A DNA stretch of 64,000 bases from an uncultured Acidobacteriia bacterium (GTDB taxonomy: Bacteria; Acidobacteriota; Terriglobia; Bryobacterales; Bryobacteraceae): the NCBI GenBank assembly GCA_903907865.1, contig CAIVPR010000008.1, forward strand, positions 21,542 through 85,541. Direction: 5' to 3'. Below the pieces are notes generated by a model. That model was not told the origin of the DNA and made no database searches. It saw only the letters and a list, made by a program, of their open reading frames with translations. Positions 42,929 to 51,426 of the stretch are shown piece after piece; position 1 is the first letter of the stretch; each line of letters opens with the position of its first letter. Made by a program: the position numbers and the translations under genes.

Positions 42929-45900
42929 ATGCGTAGAGTTGTTTCGATCTTCATCTTGGCCACGGCACTTTCAGGAATCGTGCTCGGCCAAGGTTTCCAA
43001 GGCAACATGCGGGGTCGCGTCGCTGACGGTACGGGAGCGGTGGTACTGCTCGCGAAAGTCACCCTCACAGACGAAGGCACCTCCATCTCCCGCTCGACAA
43101 TAACCAATGACCAGGGCGAATACACGTTCGCGTCCCTGACTCCAGCTACTTACACCGTCTCGACCGAGTCCTCGGGTTTCAAGAGGATTGAGAAGAAGGG
43201 CGTCGTCGTGGCGACCCAACAGTCGGTCACCTTGGATTTCACGCTTGAGCTGGGCCAGGTATCGGACCAAATCAATGTCACGGCCGACTCGGCATTGATC
43301 GAAACCGCCGATGCATCCACAGGCCAAGTCATTGACCGCCAGAAGATCGAGGACTTGCCCAATCTGGGCCGGAATCCGTTCATGCTTTCGAAGCTGTCGG
43401 AGTCGGTCGCGCAGGTGGGCAATCCAAAATTCAACCGCATGCAGGACCAATCCGGATCCTCGCAAATCTCCATCGCGGGCGGCCCTGTACGCGGCAACAA
43501 CTACACTTTGGACGGCATTTCGATCACGGACTCCACCAACCGCGCCGTGATCATTCCGTCCCAAGAGGCAGTGCAGGAGATGAAGGTCCAGGCCAACACC
43601 TACGACGCAGAGATGGGACGCACCGGCGGCGGAACCTTCAACACGTTCCTCCGCTCCGGCACCAACCAGATGCACGGCAGTGCGTTCGGCTACATCCGCG
43701 AAACGGACTGGATCGCCAACAACTTCTTCTCCAACCGGGCCGGGCAGGCCAACCCCGACCAGCCTTTCAAGAACTACGGCGGCTCCATTGGCGGGCCGGT
43801 TTACATCCCCAAGATCTACAACGGCAAGAACAAGACGTTCTTCTTTGTCTCGGGCGAGGCCTACCGCCAATACGACGCTTCGGGCACCCGCCTGTCCGTC
43901 CCAACGTTGGCGGAACTCAAAGGCGATTTCTCCAAGAGCCTTTCCACCAAAGGTACCCAGCAACTGATTTACGATCCCCTGACGACACAGGCCGACGGCA
44001 CGCGATCACTCTTCCCTGGAAACGTGATTCCGGCCACCCGCCTCAGCGCGACGGGCCTGAAGCTCGCGTCCTACTTCCCGGCGCCCAATGTCACGGGCGC
44101 GTTCTATGGTGCCCCGAACTACGATGCCACCGTCCGCGCCTTCAACCGTGCCGACCAGCTGACGTTCAAGGGCGACCAGGAAATCCGCAATTGGTGGCGC
44201 GCCTCGGCCTCCTACCTCCATTACGGCAGCACCGAGCCCAGCAACCGCTGGTTTCCGAACCAGTTGGCCTCGCCGAATCAGGGCATCATCTTCCGGAAGG
44301 TTGACGCAACCCAGCTAAACACCACGCTGACGCCGTCACCGACCATGGTCGTGGCAATCCGCTACGGCTTCAACCGATTCCCGAACTTCACGCCGCCCTA
44401 CAGCCTTGGCTTCGACCTGAAGAGCCTCGGTCTGCCGGACTCCTTGGTATCGGCTACCAAGTATCCGGCATTTCCGGCCATAACAATGAGCGACTTGGCG
44501 AGCTATGGCGGCGGCACAACCACCCAAAACGTCTACTACTCGCGTAGTTCGAACGCCACGGTGTCGAAGTTTCTCGGCCGCCACTCCCTCAAGGCTGGTT
44601 TCGACTGGCGAGGAATGCATCACGACGGCGCACCCGGCGTCGGCCCAACCAGTTTCGCGTTCTCCGACGTGTTCACACGCGCAACGCCGAAGACCACGAC
44701 CTTGGGCACCGGTGCCAGTCTCGCGACCATGTTGCTCGGCTATCCGACCGGCGGCAGCCAGAACGTCGGAACCAACTTCTACAACTTCGTCAACTACTAC
44801 GGAGCGTTTATACAGGACGATTTCCGCGTGACGTCGAAACTGACTCTCAACTTCGGCCTCCGTTGGGAGTATGAAACCGGTCCCGCCGACAAGAACAACA
44901 AGTTCCTGATCGGCTTCGACCCCACGGTCGCCAGCCCGCTCCAGCAAACGGTCTCTGATCCCAAAATCATGGGCAGCGTCCTCTATGCCGGAGTCAACGG
45001 CAATCCGTCCAGCACCTTTTCGCCCATAACGAAGAAGATCGGCCCACGCGGCGGCTTTGCGTGGTCGCCGGACTCGAAGACTGCCATCCGCGGCGGCTTC
45101 GGCATTTTCTGGGCACCGCTCCCGTTTTCCTTCCAGAGCACCTTGGGCTATTCCCAATCGACGCCGATCATCACCTCTGTGGACAACAACTTTACGCCCT
45201 CTGCGACAATCCAGAACCCCTACCCGAACGGCCTGCTCCAGCCGACAGGCAACACGGCCGGCGGACTGACGGGCGTGGGCCAGGCAATCAGCGTGTATGA
45301 TCGCGGCACCAAGTCCGCTGGATACGTTGAACAGTACTCGTTCGACATCCAACGCCAGTTGGGCGGATCCTGGGTTCTGTCGGTCGGCATGATCGGATCC
45401 CACGGACTCCATCTGGTCCAAGACGGACGCAACATCGACCAGTTGAATCCACAGTACCTGTCCCTCGGCGCAGCGCTCAACCAGAGCGTGGCCAATCCCA
45501 TGTACTTGCACGGGGGCACGCTCAACGTCGGCAACCCCACCATCACCCGGTCGCAGCTGCTGCTGCCGTTCCCGCAGTTCACCTCGATCACGGTCAACAG
45601 CTCGGATACCAACCACTCCTCCTACAACTCGGTACACTTCAAGGTGCAGCGCAAGTTTTCGCACGGGATGACGGCGCTGGCAACATATACCTACTCGCGT
45701 CAGACCGACCTGGCCTACGGCAATGTCGCCAACAGCTTCAGCACAGCCCCGGCCGGACCGCAAGACGCCTATAACCTGAAGGCGGAGTACGGATTGTCTA
45801 CCACCGACTCCCCCAACCGGCTCTCGATGGCCTACACCTACGAGCTGCCGTTCGGCAAGGGACGCAAGTTCCTGAACGGCAACAAGTTCTTAGACCTTGC

Positions 45901-46357
45901 GATTGGCGGCTGGTCGGCGAACGTGGTCAACGTCACCCAGTCGGGCTACCCGTTGGCGATTTCGCAGCCCAACAACAATAGCGTCTTCGGCGCCAGCACG
46001 CAGCGTCCGAATGCGACGGGCACGTCGCCCGCTCCCGACCTCCCGTTCGCAAAACGGCTGGACGGTTGGATCAATCCGGCGGCCTTCTCGGTGGCACCGC
46101 AGTTCACATTTGGCAACCTCAGCAGAACGATTTCGCTTCGCGGCCCCGGCCTCATCAGCTGGGATGTCTCGGTGTTCAAGACGTTCCAGTTGTGGGAAGG
46201 CTTCAAGGCGCAGTTCCGGGCCGAAAGCCTCAACGTGGCCAACACGCCCCAGTTCTACGGCCCGAACACCACGTTCACCAGCCCGTCGTTCGGCCTGATC
46301 ACCAGCCAGGCGAACTACCCGAGGTTGATCCAGTTGGGCGTGCGCTTCACCCGCTGA
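42929..46357 (+). CDS. Large TonB-dependent receptor with carboxypeptidase-regulatory domain
   Basis: This 1142-residue outer-membrane protein of the Oar-like type is common in Acidobacteriota. A signal peptide (VVSIFILATALSGIVLG) is followed by a CarboxypepD_reg domain (about 25-110: GNMRGRVADGTGAVVLLAKV and YTFASLTPATYTVST), a plug (GGPVRGNNYTLDGISITDS) and a long barrel ending in LIQLGVRFTR. It should import or bind a large substrate energised by TonB. The start codon has GAAAGGAG upstream. It follows the Tat aminotransferase by 117 bases, suggesting a shared substrate pathway. A strong terminator follows. Confidence 0.93.
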   Translation: MRRVVSIFILATALSGIVLGQGFQGNMRGRVADGTGAVVLLAKVTLTDEGTSISRSTITNDQGEYTFASLTPATYTVSTESSGFKRIEKKGVVVATQQSVTLDFTLELGQVSDQINVTADSALIETADASTGQVIDRQKIEDLPNLGRNPFMLSKLSESVAQVGNPKFNRMQDQSGSSQISIAGGPVRGNNYTLDGISITDSTNRAVIIPSQEAVQEMKVQANTYDAEMGRTGGGTFNTFLRSGTNQMHGSAFGYIRETDWIANNFFSNRAGQANPDQPFKNYGGSIGGPVYIPKIYNGKNKTFFFVSGEAYRQYDASGTRLSVPTLAELKGDFSKSLSTKGTQQLIYDPLTTQADGTRSLFPGNVIPATRLSATGLKLASYFPAPNVTGAFYGAPNYDATVRAFNRADQLTFKGDQEIRNWWRASASYLHYGSTEPSNRWFPNQLASPNQGIIFRKVDATQLNTTLTPSPTMVVAIRYGFNRFPNFTPPYSLGFDLKSLGLPDSLVSATKYPAFPAITMSDLASYGGGTTTQNVYYSRSSNATVSKFLGRHSLKAGFDWRGMHHDGAPGVGPTSFAFSDVFTRATPKTTTLGTGASLATMLLGYPTGGSQNVGTNFYNFVNYYGAFIQDDFRVTSKLTLNFGLRWEYETGPADKNNKFLIGFDPTVASPLQQTVSDPKIMGSVLYAGVNGNPSSTFSPITKKIGPRGGFAWSPDSKTAIRGGFGIFWAPLPFSFQSTLGYSQSTPIITSVDNNFTPSATIQNPYPNGLLQPTGNTAGGLTGVGQAISVYDRGTKSAGYVEQYSFDIQRQLGGSWVLSVGMIGSHGLHLVQDGRNIDQLNPQYLSLGAALNQSVANPMYLHGGTLNVGNPTITRSQLLLPFPQFTSITVNSSDTNHSSYNSVHFKVQRKFSHGMTALATYTYSRQTDLAYGNVANSFSTAPAGPQDAYNLKAEYGLSTTDSPNRLSMAYTYELPFGKGRKFLNGNKFLDLAIGGWSANVVNVTQSGYPLAISQPNNNSVFGASTQRPNATGTSPAPDLPFAKRLDGWINPAAFSVAPQFTFGNLSRTISLRGPGLISWDVSVFKTFQLWEGFKAQFRAESLNVANTPQFYGPNTTFTSPSFGLITSQANYPRLIQLGVRFTR

Positions 46358-46397
46358 CCCGTTCCATTTCTTGATTTCTCCCCTTGGTTGTTCTACT

Positions 46398-46445
46398 GGG
46401 GCCGCGCCCTCTGCCCTGTGGGTGGGCGCGGCCCCGATTTTTTTT
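46398..46445 (+). terminator. Strong intrinsic terminator of the TonB receptor gene
   Basis: A 12-base perfect GC stem (46398-46409 with 46424-46435) is followed by A and eight T residues (46438-46445), beginning 40 bases after the stop codon. Confidence 0.92.
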
Positions 46446-46458
46446 CGGATGCCGAGGC

Positions 46459-46590
46459 AAGCACCAGTACTTGCGGGACTGCCCCACGCTGCCCACGACC
46501 TATGCGCCGACCGTCGCCGGCAACAACCTGAACACCCTGAACAAGCATCCTCACTAACAAGCAGGGTACGGTGCAAGATGTGAAACCAGT
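46459..46590 (+). pseudogene. Relic of a thioester-domain gene
   Basis: Translation gives TTYAPTVAGNNLNTLN; after one base is dropped the frame continues ILTNKQGTVQDV. The intact protein at 30734 has SLYSPVVAGNTWNMVNYILN then NKAGTVQDVQ in its second thioester domain. The shift, the stop after NKHPH and the loss of the Cys-bearing first half and of the AIW block show a decayed fragment. A terminator follows at 46603. No start codon or signal peptide remains. Confidence 0.6.
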
Positions 46591-46602
46591 CCGCAAGGAT
46601 GG

Positions 46603-46633
46603 AACGGCGGAGCCCCTGGCTCCGCCGTTTTGC
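46603..46633 (+). terminator. Intrinsic terminator after the thioester relic
   Basis: A 12-base perfect stem (46603-46614 and 46618-46629, loop CCT) merges into TTTT, with a second T-run after GCG. Confidence 0.7.
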
Positions 46634-46725
46634 GTTTTGGGATACTCCGTTCGCATTACAGCCATCGACTCCCTCCGTGGAAGTTGCATAATGAAGACGT
46701 GGAGACGCTCGAACCAGCAACCTAT

Positions 46726-47010
46726 ATGAACATCCCGCACGGCTCCATTGCGGACATCTGTCGGCGATACCAAGTCGCCGAGCTTTCCATCTTCGGCTCC
46801 CAAGCTCGGGGCAATGCGCGGGAAGATTCGGATATCGATATCCTTGTGGAGTTCGAACCGGGTGTGTCCTGGGGGTGGGAGTACTTCACCTTGGAACAAG
46901 AGCTTGCGGAGGCCTTTGGCCGCAGGGTCGACATGGCCACCAAGAAGTGGCTGAAGCCGGGAGTCAGAGCCCATGTCCTGAGCGACGCGCGCGTTGTCTA
47001 TGCGGCGTGA
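46726..47010 (+). CDS. mntA: MNT-type nucleotidyltransferase antitoxin
   Basis: This 94-residue protein has the minimal nucleotidyltransferase core: SIFGSQARGNAREDSDIDIL with G24-S25 and D36-x-D38. MntA AMPylates its HEPN toxin to silence it (known for several pairs). The ATG at 46726 gives the family start; an upstream GTG at 46699 is possible. It overlaps the HEPN gene by 11 bases. Confidence 0.9.
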   Translation: MNIPHGSIADICRRYQVAELSIFGSQARGNAREDSDIDILVEFEPGVSWGWEYFTLEQELAEAFGRRVDMATKKWLKPGVRAHVLSDARVVYAA

Positions 47011-47359
47011 CGAGTTGCGGCTGCGCGATGTCGTGGCTGCAGCTGACACTTTGGCCGAATACCTCAAAGGCGTGCGTCAGGAACAGTTCCAGTCACCGGG
47101 GCTCCTGCAGGACGCAATCCTCCGGCAGCTGACCGTCGTTGGGGAAGCCATTTACAAGGTCTCGCGACCGCTCCAGTCGAGACACCCGAACGTGCCGTGG
47201 CTGCAGGTCGCGGGGTTTCGGCATCGTGTAATTCACGACTACTTTGGCTTGGATTTAGACGCAGTGTGGCGGATAGGCACCGTTGAAATGCCACGGCTGA
47301 GATCCGAGATCTTGGCGGTCCTCGCTGCCGAGATCGCGCAAGACCTACTGGACGTCTAA
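47000..47359 (+). CDS. hepT: HEPN toxin (HepT/DUF86)
   Basis: This 119-residue four-helix RNase-type toxin has the catalytic R74-x4-H79-x-Y81 in GFRHRVIHDYFGLD and the earlier conserved DAILRQLTVVGEAIYKVS. The tyrosine is the one AMPylated by MntA in studied systems. ATG at 47000 is preferred over a TTG at 46994; both lie within the end of mntA. The order antitoxin-toxin and the overlap fit the standard MntA-HepT module. Confidence 0.92.
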   Translation: MRRDELRLRDVVAAADTLAEYLKGVRQEQFQSPGLLQDAILRQLTVVGEAIYKVSRPLQSRHPNVPWLQVAGFRHRVIHDYFGLDLDAVWRIGTVEMPRLRSEILAVLAAEIAQDLLDV

Positions 47360-47509
47360 GCCCGTGATCGCCCTGACCGGGTTCGCCCCTTCCGTGTGCC
47401 CGTGCGGCTGGTTCATTTCCCGACTATCCCATTCCCAACGCGGGAGTCAAGGGCCGAGCCCTAAGCGATGCAGGCGTTGTCTATGCCGGGGACGAGTTGT
47501 CGTTTGTGC

Positions 47510-47752
47510 CTACAGTTCGCTTCCGTAAGGAATCTGGGACGAGGTGAGGAATGTCTTCACCAGTTCGCCACTGCCGCACACCGTGAGATGCGGAAACCGC
47601 TTGTACCAGTCGCCGTGGGGCACTTCAGGCGCTTGATCCAGCCATTCGACCAGCAACTCCAACTGCGTCCGGTCAATCTCGCGATCCTGCAGTCGTTGAA
47701 GCAAATGCGCCATGACGGCACGAGGCACGTTCCTTCTGCGAACTTGTGGCAC
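47510..47752 (-). CDS. Small uncharacterised protein, second gene of a putative TA pair
   Basis: This 80-residue protein has a GTG start (47752). It contains VMAHLLQRLQDREIDRTQLE, then LVEWLDQAPEVPHGDWYKRF and PHLTVCGSGELVKTFLTSSQ. The ending (WLD..P..P.G.W.KRF....CG.GEL.KTFL) recurs in small proteins encoded next to short helical proteins, a pattern I associate with TA loci but cannot name. It begins 15 bases after the previous gene. Confidence 0.6.
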   Translation of the reverse strand: MPQVRRRNVPRAVMAHLLQRLQDREIDRTQLELLVEWLDQAPEVPHGDWYKRFPHLTVCGSGELVKTFLTSSQIPYGSEL

Positions 47753-47767
47753 GGGAACCTGTAGGGA

Positions 47768-47989
47768 TCAGCAACCGTAGAAGCCGCGCATGATCTCGTC
47801 TTTGAGGCGTACGACTTCTTCCGGGTCATTGGAACTGGCCAGTTTTTCCGCAAGGTCGCCTAGCTGTTTAGGGCTCAGGCCCAAGACTTCGGACTGGTTT
47901 GTGGACCGGGTCGGCACGTCCGCTACTAGCGGACGAACTCCCGCCCCGCTGGGTAGAACAATCACGGGCTTCCGCCCGGAACGCGGCAC
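47768..47989 (-). CDS. Short helical protein, first gene of a putative TA pair
   Basis: This 73-residue frame from a GTG at 47989 reads KPVIVLPSGAGVRPLVADV, then GLSPKQLGDLAEKLASSNDP and EEVVRLKDEIMRGFYGC. The C-terminal helical ending resembles antitoxin tails. The start is uncertain (GTG at 47965 or 48008 also possible). A TATACT -10 box at 48017-48022 on this strand supports a start near here; a much longer frame to 48358 is unlikely. Confidence 0.5.
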   Translation of the reverse strand: MPRSGRKPVIVLPSGAGVRPLVADVPTRSTNQSEVLGLSPKQLGDLAEKLASSNDPEEVVRLKDEIMRGFYGC

Positions 47990-48260
47990 AAGGCCAGTAT
48001 CAGCGTGCACGATCCCAGTATACAGCGTGTCGGCCCTTTTATTTTCAAGCCCCTTGACTTTCCCCCCATAGCATGTAGACTGCCAAAGTCGTCCCAGTTC
48101 TGTCTGGCGGACTCGGGTTGTCGGCGAGTCTGGAGGAGGATCGCATGAAGTGGTTTCTGATAGCGTGAAAAAAGTACGCGGTGTTTTCGGGTTGGTGGGT
48201 CCTCTTGGTGCTCTAGTGATTGGACAGCGAGCCCGGCCCAAACAAGTACGGGCCCAATCC
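47990..48260. other. Intergenic region with opposing promoter-like sites
   Basis: It holds TATACT (48017-48022, minus) for the pair to the left. On the plus strand it holds TTGACT (48054-48059) and TAGACT (48076-48081), spaced by 16. A seven-codon frame (ATG at 48145) with GGAGGAGGA in front follows. No larger gene is supported. Confidence 0.4.
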
Positions 48261-48884
48261 TCAAACGCCTGACGCCGTCCTCCCCGAACTAGCCAAATTC
48301 GGTTCCCACAACGTCTCCGCCACCCCCATCCGGCAACTGGCCCACCGGCTCCAAACAAACAACGCGTCGCTCAACCGGTTCAGATACCGAACAATCTCCG
48401 TCGGCACCTCCTCCCGATGCGCCAGCGTCACGCACAGCCGCTCCGCCCGCCTACACACCGTCCTGCAGACATGAAGTTCCGCGTTCAACCGGCATCCGCC
48501 CGCCAGCACGAACGACCGCAACGCCGGAATCTCCTCGTTCATCCGGTCGATCTCGTCCTCCAACTGCTTCGAATCCGCCTCCGTCACCCTCGCCTGCTTG
48601 GGGTGGACGTCCTCCGGCAGCGTCGCCAGGATCGACCCCGCGTTGAATAGCTCGTGCTGCACCCGCTTCAGGATGTCCGCAAGTTCCGCCAGCCCCGCCT
48701 CGACCGCCGAATGTCGCGCCAGCCCGATGAAACTATTCAACTCGTCGATTGTGCCGTAGGCCTCGATGCGGAAGTCGTCCTTGGGGCGGCGTTGGCCACC
48801 CACAAGGCTGGTTTGCCCGGAATCGCCCTGCTTGGTGTAAACCCGGTTAATCGCCAACCGGGGTGCGTTGAACCCTTCGCTCAT
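48261..48884 (-). CDS. pduO: PduO-type cob(I)alamin adenosyltransferase
   Basis: This 207-residue trimeric enzyme attaches the 5'-deoxyadenosyl group of ATP to cobalt. RVYTKQGDSGQTSLVGGQRR is the ATP-binding N-terminus. EAYGTIDELNSFIG, the helix ENRP-equivalent VCRRAERLCVTL and YLNRLSDALFVWSRWA with the conserved Trp complete the PduO pattern. It stands 16 bases after the BtuB-like receptor gene and shares its riboswitch, forming a cobalamin uptake and activation unit. Confidence 0.94.
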   Translation of the reverse strand: MSEGFNAPRLAINRVYTKQGDSGQTSLVGGQRRPKDDFRIEAYGTIDELNSFIGLARHSAVEAGLAELADILKRVQHELFNAGSILATLPEDVHPKQARVTEADSKQLEDEIDRMNEEIPALRSFVLAGGCRLNAELHVCRTVCRRAERLCVTLAHREEVPTEIVRYLNRLSDALFVWSRWASCRMGVAETLWEPNLASSGRTASGV

Positions 48885-48900
48885 CCTAATTTGCTCCCCA

Positions 48901-51108
48901 TTACCTATTGCGAGGCAGTGTCCACTTTATGCCCGCCACGAAGTTCACCAGCGGCGACGGGTAGCCGTAGATCTCCTCGTACTGGCGGTCCAGCAGGTTC
49001 CGGACGTTGACATACAACGTCGCCCCGTGACCGGCCCTGTAGTTCACATTCAATCCGATGTTGGCATAGCCCGGATTGATGTACTGCCCTCCAAACAATC
49101 CGTAATTCGCCTCGACGTCCAGGGTCTGCCCCCGGAAATAACCCGTCACATTGCCCGAGAACCGCTTGTAGCGTCCCGACGCCTCCAAAGTTCCCGACTG
49201 CTTTGGACGTCGCAGCAGGGGCTGCCCCAAGGCGTAGTACTGCTGCACCAAGCCATTGCCGCCGTTCACCGACAACACGCGGGTGTCGAGCCATGTGTAA
49301 CTGCCCGTCAGCGAAAACACCGAGGACGGCCGGTAGCGCGCCGTCGTCTCCATCCCGCGCGTCCGCGCATTCGCCAAGTTGTCCGTATAGAACTGCGAAA
49401 GCTTCGCCAAAGACCCGCCGGCGGTCACAATCAGATCCTTGAAATCGTTGTGAAACCACGTGGCATCAAGGGCCAACCGCCCGTTCCACAGCGTCTGCTC
49501 CACGCCGATGTCGTAGCTGATGGTGCGCTCGGGCTTCAGATTGGGATTGTTCGTAAAAGCGAGATCGGAACCGCCGGGGGGCCGGATACCGGTCCCGAAC
49601 GACGCGTGCAGCCGCTCGCCGGTCTTGAAAACATAGCCACCGGAAACCTTCGGGGTCAACTTGGTGTCGGTGCGGGGTGTGAAATCGGGACGGGGCGGGT
49701 AGCCGTACGCATTGCCCGGCTCTGCGGGCGACTGGTAGATCTCCTCGCGCAATCCGGCATTCGCAAAGAAATTGCCGAACGAAAAGTGGTTCTCCCAATA
49801 GATGCCGCCGTTGTCGCGCCGCAGGGGAAACGTGCGCGACGAGGAGTCGGTCACGTAGGTGTTCTTCATCTCCTCGCGCTCGAACGCGTAGCCGCCAGCC
49901 ATCGTCCATTGCTTCAGGATGGCCCAAGTCGCCCGCGCGTCGGCATGGGCGCGGATGTCCTTGTTGAAACTCCAACCGTACTGCGAAACATAGCCACTGT
50001 TATTCAGGAAGAACCCTGTGATCAGCTCCAGACGCAATTTGTCGCTCAAGTCGTCGCGGTAGTGCGCGCCGAAGACCGAAGTATTGTTCTTGCCCCGGCT
50101 GACGAGGTCGAGCCCGCTGTAATAATGCTTCGGGTTCGAGCCGTACGGACCCGGCGTCCCCACGTCGTTGGAATCGATGTTCCCGAACGCATAGAAACTC
50201 TGCGTCATCCAGCGGTGCGACAAGGCGACGAAGCCGTTGTCATTGCGGTAGTCGTCGTTACGGACCGCTCCGTTGCCGTTCATGGCCGATCCCGACAGCG
50301 CGACACCCCAGTTCTTCGGCAGCATGAAGGACCCGGACCCCGCGAAACGCGACCAGTCGTGCGAACCACCCTCGGCGGTGATGTCGAGCGCCCGCCCGTC
50401 CTCGGGCGACCGCGTCACGAAGTTCACCGTGCTGGCCAGCGCGTACGACCCGTACGCCGCCGACTGCGGCCCCCGAGCGACATCGATTTCATCCACAAAA
50501 TCCGCCGGGATGTGCGCAAAGTCGAACGCGCCCCCTTGGTAAAAGCTGCCGATCGGAATCCCGTTCAACATCACGAGGTTGTACTTGGCTTCCCCGCCCC
50601 GCACGAACATGCTGGTCGCGCCGCCTCGCGCGCCGGTTTGTCCCAGCACCAGACCCGGCACTTGCCGCAGCAGGTCCACCGTCTGGCCTTCATTGCGTTC
50701 GCGGATTTCCGCCGCGCCAATCACCGTGACGCTGGACCCCTGCTCGGCCATCGGGGTTTCAATCGCCGACCCGACCACGGTCACGGAATCGGCCCTCGGG
50801 GCGATCGGAAGCTGGATACGCTGGACGACCGTCGCCACAGTCGTGGTCTGGAACCCTGCCGCGGCGACGCGAAGTTGCGCCTCCTCGTAGAGCGGCGAAA
50901 GGTGCATGCTGAAATGCCCCCCCGCGTCCGTCACCTGCTGGATGACGATGCCGGTAGCGTTGACCACCGCGACCTGGGCTCCCGCGACGGGCTTTCCGAG
51001 GGGGTCGACGACCACCCCCGCCAGCTCCGAGGCCATGCCGGACACGGCGAAAAAGAAAAACGCGGCAGCGCACAGCGCCACCGTCGAAACGGTTCGTTTG
51101 AGTTGCAT
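48901..51108 (-). CDS. BtuB-like TonB-dependent cobalamin receptor
   Basis: This 735-residue outer-membrane protein has a signal peptide (VSTVALCAAAFFFFAVSG), a short CarboxypepD_reg domain (about 30-100), a TonB box region (ADSVTVVGSAIETP), a plug (LLRQVPGLVLGQTGARGG and VARGPQSAAYGSYAL) and a barrel ending GIKWTLPRNR. The substrate is assigned from the cobalamin riboswitch upstream and pduO downstream. Unlike E. coli BtuB it carries the extra N-terminal regulatory domain. The ATG at 51108 has no clear Shine-Dalgarno sequence, in keeping with riboswitch control of its start. Confidence 0.9.
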   Translation of the reverse strand: MQLKRTVSTVALCAAAFFFFAVSGMASELAGVVVDPLGKPVAGAQVAVVNATGIVIQQVTDAGGHFSMHLSPLYEEAQLRVAAAGFQTTTVATVVQRIQLPIAPRADSVTVVGSAIETPMAEQGSSVTVIGAAEIRERNEGQTVDLLRQVPGLVLGQTGARGGATSMFVRGGEAKYNLVMLNGIPIGSFYQGGAFDFAHIPADFVDEIDVARGPQSAAYGSYALASTVNFVTRSPEDGRALDITAEGGSHDWSRFAGSGSFMLPKNWGVALSGSAMNGNGAVRNDDYRNDNGFVALSHRWMTQSFYAFGNIDSNDVGTPGPYGSNPKHYYSGLDLVSRGKNNTSVFGAHYRDDLSDKLRLELITGFFLNNSGYVSQYGWSFNKDIRAHADARATWAILKQWTMAGGYAFEREEMKNTYVTDSSSRTFPLRRDNGGIYWENHFSFGNFFANAGLREEIYQSPAEPGNAYGYPPRPDFTPRTDTKLTPKVSGGYVFKTGERLHASFGTGIRPPGGSDLAFTNNPNLKPERTISYDIGVEQTLWNGRLALDATWFHNDFKDLIVTAGGSLAKLSQFYTDNLANARTRGMETTARYRPSSVFSLTGSYTWLDTRVLSVNGGNGLVQQYYALGQPLLRRPKQSGTLEASGRYKRFSGNVTGYFRGQTLDVEANYGLFGGQYINPGYANIGLNVNYRAGHGATLYVNVRNLLDRQYEEIYGYPSPLVNFVAGIKWTLPRNR

Positions 51109-51169
51109 TTAGTATCGGGCAGCCCCAAGCTGCCGACCTTTCTGCTATCGGATTTCTCCGGCTGGATCG

Positions 51170-51345
51170 CCGGATCGCGGGGTCGGTCTCCTGACTTGCG
51201 CGTCTTCGGAACCGTCCGCCTTCCCGTCCCTGAGCAGGACAGTGGCACATTGGACGGACCCTCGGCGCTTACAGTGGCTGGGCCGTGCTGGATTCCCACC
51301 AGCTTCCCTACTACAAAACCCACACGCTCTCGAAAGCACCCTCAG
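51170..51345 (-). promoter_or_regulatory. Cobalamin riboswitch upstream of the btuB-like gene
   Basis: On the minus strand the order of conserved blocks is GGGAAGCTGGTGGGAATCC, GCACGG, GCCACTGTAA and AGTCAGGAGACC (the B12 box at 51185-51196). A GGCAGC/GCTGCC hairpin just before the ATG (51118-51135) may be the expression platform. The ribosome site is hidden, so translational control is more likely than termination (no T-run). The region 51347-51426 holds nothing else. Confidence 0.93.
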
Positions 51346-51426
51346 TGTAGCACCCGGCCAAGACCATAAGGGGTGAACGAGACACCGGCCGCAACTTCAA
51401 ATACTCCGGGTGATGCCGGCAGGAAT

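Noticed and set aside
44336..45763. Minus-strand 475-residue frame
   Set aside because: It is antisense to the TonB receptor at 42929, which has clear signal, plug and barrel features.
48868..51369. Plus-strand 833-residue frame
   Set aside because: It is opposite the btuB-like gene and runs through the cobalamin riboswitch; the composition is that of a shadow.
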